Position numbers and translations under genes: made by a program. This document shows, piece by piece, positions 57,432 through 64,000 of a stretch of 64,000 bases of DNA. Within the stretch, counting starts at the first letter, position 1; each line of letters opens with the position of its first letter. Source of the DNA: Thiothrix eikelboomii (GTDB lineage: Bacteria; Pseudomonadota; Gammaproteobacteria; Thiotrichales; Thiotrichaceae); NCBI RefSeq assembly GCF_900167255.1, contig NZ_FUYB01000003.1:1-64000 (forward strand). Reading direction: 5' to 3'. Below the pieces are notes generated by a model. The model was not told where the DNA came from. It did not search any database and saw only the letters and a program-made list of their open reading frames with translations.

Positions 57432-58186
57432 TGACAGCCGATTTATATCACTCATTGGGATTCCCACTTTCCACCCGGCAATCCATCCGCATCTACAAAA
57501 AGCAGTTGCTGGAAAACGCTGACCTGACCGCCACCGACCGCAAGCACATCCAGCAGGACATCGACACGTTGGAGTGGCGGCATGTGTTGAAAGCGGGTAC
57601 GTGCGACATTCTGCCGTTTAAGGATGAGGAACGCGATTACAGCGAACTGCACCTGATCCACGCCGCGCTCAAGTCCCCCGCCCACGTCAAACGGTTGGGG
57701 GAAGTGTTGCAACGTGCGATCCAGTACCCGCTGATACTGGTGTTTGAACACGCGGGGCAGGTTTGCATCCAGATGGCGGACAAGCGCATCAACCGTGCCG
57801 ACACTACCCGCCTGACGGTGGAAACCCTCCATGACAGCGGTTGGCTGAATGTCATGGAGCCGGATGCCGCTACCCTTGGTTTCCTGCAAGCCTTCCGCTT
57901 TGAGGTTTGTGACCAGCAACACCTGCACGCCTTCTGGCAATGCCTGACTGACAAACTCGCGGGGCTGGAAACCGCACGTTATACCGGGCATTATGTGGCA
58001 ACACCCACGCTTGACCGGGAACAACGCCGCGCCGTGTTGCAGCAACTCCATGCGCTGGAGCAGCAATTGGCAACTATCCGCGCCACGCTCAAGCGGGAAA
58101 CCCAGTTCAACCGCAAGCTGGAATTGAATATGCAGGCCAAGCAATGCCAGCAACAGCTACAGGCATTGACCGCCCAACTCGACTAA
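57431..58186 (+). CDS. DUF4391 protein of type III-like restriction cluster
   Basis: From ATG 57431 the protein has 251 residues. The region to about residue 190 matches DUF4391 (IRIYKKQLLENADLTATDRKHIQQDIDTLEWRHVLKAGT, LIHAALKSPAHVKRLGEVLQRAIQYPLILVFEH). The last 60 residues form a Gln/Leu-rich coiled coil. DUF4391 genes are frequent neighbours of SNF2 helicases and type III Mod genes; their role is not known, with bridging or specificity the obvious ideas. Translation is coupled to yoeB, and Mod follows after nine bases. Confidence 0.8.
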   Translation: MTADLYHSLGFPLSTRQSIRIYKKQLLENADLTATDRKHIQQDIDTLEWRHVLKAGTCDILPFKDEERDYSELHLIHAALKSPAHVKRLGEVLQRAIQYPLILVFEHAGQVCIQMADKRINRADTTRLTVETLHDSGWLNVMEPDAATLGFLQAFRFEVCDQQHLHAFWQCLTDKLAGLETARYTGHYVATPTLDREQRRAVLQQLHALEQQLATIRATLKRETQFNRKLELNMQAKQCQQQLQALTAQLD

Positions 58187-58195
58187 AGGAATACC

Positions 58196-60070
58196 ATGCA
58201 CAAGCTGACCGCCCATGACGCTGAAACCCAAAGCCTTGATCTGGTCGCCGACAATATCGCCAAACTGACCGCGCTGTTCCCGGAAATCCTCACCGAAGGG
58301 GCGGATGGCGGCAAGCGGGTGGATTTTGAAGCCTTGCGGGAGTTGTTGGGTACGGCGGTTGAGGACAAGGAAGAGCGTTATAACTTCACTTGGCATGGCA
58401 AGGCGCAAGCGCGGCGGCTGGCGCAAACGCCGTCCACGGGTACGTTGCGTCCGTATCCGGCTGAATCCAAGCATTGGGACAGCACCCAAAACCTGTTCAT
58501 CGAAGGCGATAACCTCGAAGTGCTGAAGCTGCTGCAAAAGAGCTATCACCAGCGGGTGAAGATGATCTACATCGACCCGCCGTACAACACCGGCAAGGAT
58601 TTCATCTACCCCGACAACTACCGCGACAATATCGCCAACTATCTGGAGCTGACCGGGCAGACCGGGGAAGACGGACGCAAGCTCGCCGCCAATCCCGAAA
58701 CGTCTGGGCGTTACCACACCCACTGGCTGAACATGATGTATCCGCGCCTCAAACTGGCTCGCAACCTGCTGCGGGACGACGGCGTAATCTTCATCTCCAT
58801 CGACGACACCGAAGTTGCCAACCTGCGCAAACTCTGCGACGAAATCTTCGGCGAAGAAAACTTTGTCGCTCAATTAATTTGGGAGAAGAGAACCAATAGG
58901 GAAAATAGGAAAATTGTATCAAATCGTCACGACTATATAGCTTGTTTTTGTAAAAATATAAATACTACTACGAGAGTTCTTAATCAGTTACCCATGACTG
59001 AAAAAGCATTGTCAAATTATAAGAACCCAGATAATGACGTTCGTGGATTATGGAAATCTGACCCAGCGACGGCACAGGCAGGTCATGGTACAAAGTCCCA
59101 ATTTTATACCCTGTTGGCTCCAAATGGGAAAGAACATACTTTAGAAAGTGGTCGTTGTTGGTTATACACCAAAGATGTAATGCAGAAAGCCATTGATGAA
59201 GGAAGAATATGGTTTGGTAAAGATGGTAATGGAGTTCCAAGGATTAAAACCTATTTAAATGAGAAAGACAGAAAGCTAACCCCAGAAAGTATGTTATTTG
59301 CAGATGATGTGGGCACTAACGAAATCGCAAAAAACATGCTGAAAGATTTATTTTCAGGATTTGCTGTTTTTGAAACTCCAAAGCCTATAGATTTAGTTAG
59401 CATGTTAACTAACATGGGTTGTGGTGACGGAATAGTTCTTGATTTTTTTGCTGGTTCAGCAGTAACTGCACATGCTTCAATGATGTTAAATGCGGAGGAT
59501 GGCGGCAACCGGAAGTTCATCATGGTGCAGTTGCCAGAACCGACCGATAAGCCCGATTACCCCACGATTGCGGACATCGGCAAAGAGCGGATTCGCCGCG
59601 CCGGAGAAAAAATTCGCGCCGATAAAGGCAGCATCATCAATCTGGACGTAGGTTTCAAGGTCTTCAAGCTGGATTCGACCAATATCAAGCCGTGGGACGT
59701 GGGTTTCGACGACCTCGAAACCAGCCTGCCACTGTTCGCCGACAGCCTCAAGGACGACCGCAGCAACGACGACGTACTGTATGAAATCCTGCTCAAATAC
59801 GGGCTGGACTTGAGCCTGCCCATCACCACCCACACCCTCGCAGGCAAAACCGTCTATCAGTTAGGCATGGGCGCACTGGTCGTCTGCCTCGACAAAGCCA
59901 TCACGCTCAACACCGTGGAAGGCATCGCCAAGTTGAAAGACGAACTCCAGCCCGAAGACAGCCTGATGCGCGTGGTATTCCGCGATTCCGGCTTTGCCGA
60001 CGACGTGGTGAAGGTCAACGCCGTGCAAATCCTCAAGCAGGCGGGAATTGAAGACGTGCGGAGTGTATAA
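58196..60070 (+). CDS. mod: Type III modification methylase (Mod)
   Basis: The 624-residue protein is a beta-class N6-adenine methylase: DPPY (D127-Y130, in IDPPYNTGKDF) precedes the AdoMet-binding FFAGSA motif (from D416). The region between carries target recognition. Codons for residues of about 223-430 are strikingly AT-rich, while both ends are GC-rich, so the recognition region looks swapped in. With Res (60724) it would form a type III restriction pair, here split by a PIN toxin pair. AAGGAA lies just before the ATG. Confidence 0.92.
   Translation: MHKLTAHDAETQSLDLVADNIAKLTALFPEILTEGADGGKRVDFEALRELLGTAVEDKEERYNFTWHGKAQARRLAQTPSTGTLRPYPAESKHWDSTQNLFIEGDNLEVLKLLQKSYHQRVKMIYIDPPYNTGKDFIYPDNYRDNIANYLELTGQTGEDGRKLAANPETSGRYHTHWLNMMYPRLKLARNLLRDDGVIFISIDDTEVANLRKLCDEIFGEENFVAQLIWEKRTNRENRKIVSNRHDYIACFCKNINTTTRVLNQLPMTEKALSNYKNPDNDVRGLWKSDPATAQAGHGTKSQFYTLLAPNGKEHTLESGRCWLYTKDVMQKAIDEGRIWFGKDGNGVPRIKTYLNEKDRKLTPESMLFADDVGTNEIAKNMLKDLFSGFAVFETPKPIDLVSMLTNMGCGDGIVLDFFAGSAVTAHASMMLNAEDGGNRKFIMVQLPEPTDKPDYPTIADIGKERIRRAGEKIRADKGSIINLDVGFKVFKLDSTNIKPWDVGFDDLETSLPLFADSLKDDRSNDDVLYEILLKYGLDLSLPITTHTLAGKTVYQLGMGALVVCLDKAITLNTVEGIAKLKDELQPEDSLMRVVFRDSGFADDVVKVNAVQILKQAGIEDVRSV
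58868..59495 (+). other. AT-rich mosaic block over Mod recognition region
   Basis: A sharp change in base composition within mod: 58921-58980 has 17 of 60 G+C, while 58501-58560 has 32 of 60, and GC-rich sequence returns at about 59496. The frame is maintained across the block. It spans the target-recognition region through motif I, consistent with recombination of a foreign specificity segment. The borders are approximate. Confidence 0.75.
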
Positions 60071-60089
60071 TTAACCGGAGGTAACAACT

Positions 60090-60293
60090 ATGAACTTAGC
60101 GATTGATTTACCTGATGATATTGCCGTATTGGTAAGAAATTTACCCGATCAGCGTAGTTTTCTGGTGGAAGCTATTCAGCGCGAATGGCAACGCCGTAAA
60201 GCCATCGCGCAACTGCTACAGCTCAGTGAGCGGGTCAGTGCCCGTCACCCGAACATGACCGACGAACAGCTAGAGGACTTGCTGCGTGACTGA
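60090..60293 (+). CDS. Probable antitoxin of PIN pair
   Basis: A 67-residue protein, preceded by CGGAGG, lies 19 bases after mod and overlaps the PIN toxin gene by eight bases. The N-terminal MNLAIDLPDDIAVLVRNLPDQRSFLVEAI has a ribbon-helix-helix look, followed by a basic helix and an acidic tail. Position and size fit an antitoxin; the exact family is not certain. Confidence 0.75.
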   Translation: MNLAIDLPDDIAVLVRNLPDQRSFLVEAIQREWQRRKAIAQLLQLSERVSARHPNMTDEQLEDLLRD

Positions 60294-60723
60294 ACAGCCA
60301 TTACGGGTAGTGGTGGACACCAATGTGTTGCTCAGTTTCCTCATGAAGCATACCTCCAAACCGGGGGTATTGGTCACGTACATTCTTCAGCAACACCAAG
60401 CATTACTCTCAACCAATACACTGCGAGAGTTGGTAGACAAATGCAGCCGGGCGAAATTTCGACCCTACTTTTCTGAAGCAGAAGCACAGAAACTGGTGCA
60501 ACTGCTTTCACAGGTTGGCGAAACGGTGACAGTCAATATCACCATCACTGATTGTCGTGATGCTAAAGATAATCAATTTCTGGAATTGGCAATTGCAGGG
60601 AATGCCGACTTATTGGTGAGTGGTGATAAGGATTTACTGGATTTACACCCTTATCAGGGCATTCCTATCCTAACACCACATGACAGTTTGCTGTTTTTAG
60701 GGGTGGAATATGGGAAAGCGTAA
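60286..60723 (+). CDS. PIN-domain toxin
   Basis: The 145-residue PIN protein (COG1569-like) has the acidic set VVDTNVLLSF near residue 10, the Glu of NTLRELVDK, DCRDAKDNQFLELA near 90 and SGDKDLLDL near 108. These are the usual metal-binding acids of PIN RNases. It uses GTG 60286. Res begins right after its stop with no gap, so the pair sits inside the restriction operon. Confidence 0.88.
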   Translation: MTEQPLRVVVDTNVLLSFLMKHTSKPGVLVTYILQQHQALLSTNTLRELVDKCSRAKFRPYFSEAEAQKLVQLLSQVGETVTVNITITDCRDAKDNQFLELAIAGNADLLVSGDKDLLDLHPYQGIPILTPHDSLLFLGVEYGKA

Positions 60724-63700
60724 ATGAAAATCCAATTCGACAGCGGTCTTGCTTACCAAGCCCAAGCCGTGGAAGCTATCTTAGGCGTGTTTGAAGGGCA
60801 GGAAACCACCCAAACCACCTTCACCGTCACGTCAAAACCCGTCTTCAACGGGCGTGGGCAAGGCGACCTGCTGCAAACCGCCGCCACCAGCGAATACGGC
60901 ATCGGCAACCGCCTGATGTTGCTGGAGGACGAATTGCTGGACAACGTGCGCCGCGTCCAACTCCAAAACGGCCTCAAGCAAACCAGCAAGCTGGACAAAA
61001 AAGCCCTGAACTTCACCGTTGAAATGGAAACTGGCACGGGCAAAACCTACGTCTACCTGCGTTCCATTTTCGAGTTGCACCTGCGTTACGGCTTCACCAA
61101 ATTCATCATCGTCGTGCCGTCCATCGCCATCAAGGAAGGCGTGTACAAGTCGCTGCAAATCACCAACACGCATTTCAAAGACCTGTACCAGAACATCCGC
61201 TACGACTACTTCATCTACGACTCGCAAAAGCGCGAACAGGTGCGCAGCTTCGCCACCAGCGACTACGTGCAGATCATGGTGATCAACATTGATGCTTTCC
61301 GCAAAAGCTTCAGCGACCCGGAAAAAGAAACCAAAGCCAACCTGATCCACCGTGCCGATGACCGCCTGAATGGGCAACGCCCGATTGAATTCATCCGCGA
61401 CACCTGCCCGATTGTGATTATCGACGAACCGCAAAGCGTGGACAGAACCGACAAAGCCAAGGAAGCGATTGCCAGCCTCAACCCGCTGTGTACCTTGCGT
61501 TATTCCGCCACCCACGCAGACAAACACCAGATGCTCTACAAGCTGGATGCGATTGATGCCTTCGAGCAAAAGTTGGTCAAGCAAATAGAAGTCAAATCCC
61601 TCAATGTGCAAGACGGGCATAACAAAGCCTACCTCAAGCTGCTCAGCGTCGATAACCGCAAGTCACCCATTACCGCCACCATCGAACTGGACACACTACA
61701 AAAAGGCGGCGGGGTGAAACGCATCAGCAAAAAGGTTAAAGCCGGGGCTGACCTGTTGGAAGTTTCCGGCGGGCGTGACCTGTACGATGGTTACATCATC
61801 AACGACATCGTTTGCACACCGGGCAGCGAATACATCGACTTTACCAGCAAGCCCGACATCCTTAAGCTAGGGCAAGCCATTGGCGATGTGGACGAAGATG
61901 AGCGTAAACGCCTGCAAATCCGCCAGACCATCGAAAAGCACCTGAACAAGGAATTGCTCCTGAACCCGATGGGCATCAAAGTCCTGAGCCTGTTCTTCAT
62001 CGACCGGGTAGCTCATTACCGCAGCTACGACGCAGAGGGGCATGTCGTCCCCGGCAAATACGCACAATGGTTTGAGACCGAATACCGCGCAATGGTTGCC
62101 AAACCCAAGTACCGATCCCTGTTCGGCGAAATCGACCCAACGGCGGAAGTCAGCAAAGTGCATGACGGCTATTTCTCGGCCGACAAGCGCAAAAAAGGCG
62201 ACCCGGATAGCTTGATACGTTTCAAGGACAGCAGCGGCACAACGGCTGAAGACGAAAGCACCTACAACCTGATCATGAAGGACAAGGAAAAGTTGCTTAG
62301 TTTCGATTCCAAACTGCGCTTCATTTTCTCGCATTCCGCCTTGCGTGAAGGCTGGGACAACCCCAATGTGTTCCAGATTTGCACCCTGAATGAAACCGCT
62401 TCCACCCTAAAAAAGCGTCAGGAAATCGGGCGCGGCTTGCGGTTGGCGGTCAACCAGCAGGGCGAACGCATCCAAGGTTTCACCGTCAACACCCTGACCG
62501 TGATGGCAAACGAGTCCTACGAGGCATTCGCCGCCAAACTCCAGCAAGAAATTGAGGATGATGAAGGCATCCGCTTCGGCTTTGTTGAAAAGCACCTGTT
62601 CGCCAATATCGTGATAGCGGAAGATGGCAAAGAACCCACCTATCTGGGTGCAGACAAGTCCGAAACCCTCTGGGAAAACTTGCTGGCAAGCGGCTACATC
62701 AATGACAAAGGCAAAGTGCAGGACAGCCTGAAAACCGCCCTGAAAGCAGGCAGTGTCAACCTGCCCGATACTTTCGCCACCCACGCTGACGCAATTACCG
62801 CCACTTTGCGCAAAGTCGCAGGCAACAACCTGAACATCAAAAATGCCGACACAGGACAAACCGTAGCACTCAACAAACAGGTTTACCTCAGCCCCGAATT
62901 CACCGCGCTGTGGGATCGCATCAAGCACCAGACCACCTACCGGGTAAACTTCACCCCTGAAAACTTGATTGATACTTGCGCCAGCAAGTTGGGTGAGATG
63001 ATCGTGGGTAAAACCCGCTTTGAATCCATTGAAGCCAAGCTCCACATTGACCGTAGCGAAATCGCAGGCACAGACGTAAAGACCCAAACTTACGTCTACG
63101 ACCTGCGTGATTACACCTTGCCGGACATCGTGACCTACTTGCAGGATGCCACTAACCTGACACGCCGCAGCGTGATTGACATCCTGCAACGCTCAGGCCG
63201 CCTCAAGGATTTCAAAAGCAACCCGCAAAAGTTTATCGAACAGGCCACTGCCATCATCCAGCAAGCCATGCGGCTGGCACTGGTGGACGGCATCAAATAC
63301 CACAAAATCGGCGATGGGCATTTCTACGCCCAAGAATTGTTTGAATCGGCAGAATTGCGCGGCTACCTCAACGACAATATGCAGGCCGTCGCCAAGTGCG
63401 TGTATGAGCATGTGGTGTATGACTCCGACGTGGAAGCCAGCTTTGCTTTGGGTATGGAGCAGAGTGAGGACGTGAAGCTTTACGCCAAACTCCCCGGCTG
63501 GTTCAAGATCAACACCCCGCTTGGCACCTACAATCCCGACTGGGCCGTGCTGGTGGAACAAGACGGCAAAGAGCGGCTGTATTTTGTGGTGGAAACCAAA
63601 GGCATGTTGCTGCCCGATGCGCTACGCCCGGTGGAAGACGGCAAAATAAAATGTGGGCGGGCGCACTTTGCCGCGATGGAAAACGACGTGCAGTTTACCA

Positions 63701-63738
63701 AGGCGAATGGGTTTGGGGAGTTTGTGGGGCAGTGGTAA
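60724..63738 (+). CDS. res: Type III restriction enzyme subunit (Res)
   Basis: This 1004-residue protein has an SF2 helicase core (Walker A ETGTGKT, K107; IIDEPQ with D234; LRYSATH) and SHSALREGWDNPNVFQI with KKRQEIGRGLRL for motifs V and VI. A PD-(D/E)xK nuclease lies near the C-terminus: D939 in YNPDWAVLVEQ, then E957-T-K959 in VVETKG. It would cut DNA when Mod meets unmodified sites. Its start directly follows the PIN stop. Confidence 0.93.
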   Translation: MKIQFDSGLAYQAQAVEAILGVFEGQETTQTTFTVTSKPVFNGRGQGDLLQTAATSEYGIGNRLMLLEDELLDNVRRVQLQNGLKQTSKLDKKALNFTVEMETGTGKTYVYLRSIFELHLRYGFTKFIIVVPSIAIKEGVYKSLQITNTHFKDLYQNIRYDYFIYDSQKREQVRSFATSDYVQIMVINIDAFRKSFSDPEKETKANLIHRADDRLNGQRPIEFIRDTCPIVIIDEPQSVDRTDKAKEAIASLNPLCTLRYSATHADKHQMLYKLDAIDAFEQKLVKQIEVKSLNVQDGHNKAYLKLLSVDNRKSPITATIELDTLQKGGGVKRISKKVKAGADLLEVSGGRDLYDGYIINDIVCTPGSEYIDFTSKPDILKLGQAIGDVDEDERKRLQIRQTIEKHLNKELLLNPMGIKVLSLFFIDRVAHYRSYDAEGHVVPGKYAQWFETEYRAMVAKPKYRSLFGEIDPTAEVSKVHDGYFSADKRKKGDPDSLIRFKDSSGTTAEDESTYNLIMKDKEKLLSFDSKLRFIFSHSALREGWDNPNVFQICTLNETASTLKKRQEIGRGLRLAVNQQGERIQGFTVNTLTVMANESYEAFAAKLQQEIEDDEGIRFGFVEKHLFANIVIAEDGKEPTYLGADKSETLWENLLASGYINDKGKVQDSLKTALKAGSVNLPDTFATHADAITATLRKVAGNNLNIKNADTGQTVALNKQVYLSPEFTALWDRIKHQTTYRVNFTPENLIDTCASKLGEMIVGKTRFESIEAKLHIDRSEIAGTDVKTQTYVYDLRDYTLPDIVTYLQDATNLTRRSVIDILQRSGRLKDFKSNPQKFIEQATAIIQQAMRLALVDGIKYHKIGDGHFYAQELFESAELRGYLNDNMQAVAKCVYEHVVYDSDVEASFALGMEQSEDVKLYAKLPGWFKINTPLGTYNPDWAVLVEQDGKERLYFVVETKGMLLPDALRPVEDGKIKCGRAHFAAMENDVQFTKANGFGEFVGQW

Positions 63739-63859
63739 GGCCTAGCACCAATCTTCTTTAGTGCTGCCGAAAACAAAATCAATCAAGGCAAAACTCAAGT
63801 CTAGGAAATTGAGCAGCCTTTCAACTTTTAGGCTACATTGAAGCGTTCTATCCTCTTGA

Positions 63860-64000
63860 ATGATGAGCTTGCTGATGACTCAAAATCACCTTCACCTACC
63901 CTTATGGACACTCATAGCACCGACTTTTACCTTATGTTTGCTCGGCTTACAATGGAGTGGTTTGGAACTGACAGGGTGGTATTATTGGCTGCTGGCTCTT
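63860..64000 (+). CDS. N-terminus of membrane protein, cut by window edge
   Basis: An open frame from ATG 63860 (or ATG 63875, same frame) runs to the end of the window. Its about 45 residues are rich in Leu and Trp and form at least one membrane helix (LWTLIAPTFTLCLLGLQW). The layout resembles the start of PAP2-family phosphatases, but too little is present for a call. Composition is back to that of the main chromosome. Confidence 0.45.
   Translation, partial: MMSLLMTQNHLHLPLWTLIAPTFTLCLLGLQWSGLELTGWYYWLLAL

Larger units (their letters stand above)
53630..63738 (+). other. Defence island: composite type III-like restriction operon
   Basis: Eight genes read on the plus strand with short gaps or overlaps: SNF2 helicase, YefM, YoeB, DUF4391, Mod, antitoxin, PIN toxin, Res. 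Its bases are visibly GC-richer than the flanks on both sides (compare 58501-58560, 32 of 60 G+C, with the AT-rich genes around it), pointing to horizontal arrival. I found no integrase or attachment repeat at either edge. The 228 bases before it (53402-53629) hold no gene that I can see. The single reading direction and coupled starts suggest one co-expressed system. Confidence 0.8.

Noticed and set aside
57452-58153. Long minus-strand open frame opposite DUF4391
   Set aside because: It mirrors a GC-rich coding gene, lacks any family motif and a ribosome site, and the plus-strand protein is clearly recognisable.
58157-58873. 238-residue minus-strand frame opposite mod
   Set aside because: It ends where the AT-rich block begins, as expected for a composition-driven shadow frame; mod motifs on the plus strand decide the matter.
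60832-63189. Several 150-260-residue minus-strand frames opposite res
   Set aside because: They are low-complexity Val/Phe/Asp-rich shadows of a GC-rich gene with intact helicase and nuclease motifs.
53630-63738. Naming the island DISARM, BREX or Mokosh
   Set aside because: DISARM needs drmA/drmB, BREX needs pglZ/brxC, and Mokosh-type PLD-helicases are of a different helicase family; none of the required partners is present.
1-64000. CRISPR array, tRNA or rRNA genes
   Set aside because: I saw no regularly spaced repeat units, no cloverleaf with a conserved T-arm, and no rRNA-like conserved blocks. A covariance-model search would be decisive.

Overview
The window is a stretch of gammaproteobacterial chromosome. 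Three neighbourhoods support this: hisC-tyrA-aroA-cmk-rpsA-ihfB-lapB-pyrF, nudJ-mnmA-hflD, and fabD-fabG-acpP-fabF-mltG-tmk-holB-pilZ. Each keeps the order known from Gammaproteobacteria. Most genes are moderately AT-rich. A sulfur-oxidiser-like member of the Thiotrichales is possible, but that is a guess from gene content and style and nothing here proves it.

Layout. 1-206 is the tail of an IS5-type transposase. 449-11000 holds a secreted protein of unknown function, purU, the aromatic/translation supra-operon (hisC, tyrA, aroA, cmk, rpsA, ihfB), lapB without lapA, and pyrF. 10581-14078 is a TAXI-type TRAP transporter whose binding-protein gene is broken by a one-base frameshift. 14177-27871 is housekeeping: tRNA thiolation (mnmA), icd, the clpS-clpA protease adaptor and chaperone, infA, fatty-acid synthesis, mltG, tmk, holB and pilZ. 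28050-33558 is mixed: a small secreted protein, grxD, a TPR membrane protein, an AraC regulator, a zinc-type CDF exporter and an AEC carrier.

33551-40693 is a quinate/shikimate catabolic locus. A DctPQM TRAP transporter, an AroE-like dehydrogenase, type II AroQ and a two-domain 3-dehydroshikimate dehydratase together would turn imported quinate or shikimate into protocatechuate. A divergent TetR regulator faces the cluster. No ring-cleavage enzyme is present in the window.

40712-52633 is a carbohydrate locus: an ABC importer, two Gfo/Idh/MocA oxidoreductase domains and two sugar isomerase/epimerase-type TIM barrels (one of each fused in a single 618-residue protein), a LacI regulator with two matching operators, and a cytoplasmic GH3 beta-glucosidase. 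The domain set fits an oxidation, elimination, hydration and reduction route for a glycoside or anhydrosugar, as described for levoglucosan, beside an ordinary hydrolase. An RraA-family aldolase-like gene follows.

53630-63738 is a GC-richer defence island read as one strand-uniform unit: a degenerate-PLD/SNF2 helicase, a YefM-YoeB toxin-antitoxin pair, a DUF4391 protein, a type III modification methylase, a PIN toxin-antitoxin pair and a type III restriction subunit. Genes abut or overlap throughout, so the toxin pairs look built into the operon. The methylase carries a sharply AT-rich central block over its target-recognition region, a sign of recombinational specificity exchange. This island is the best candidate for an under-described system. 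The window ends inside the start of a small membrane protein. I saw no tRNA, rRNA or CRISPR array.
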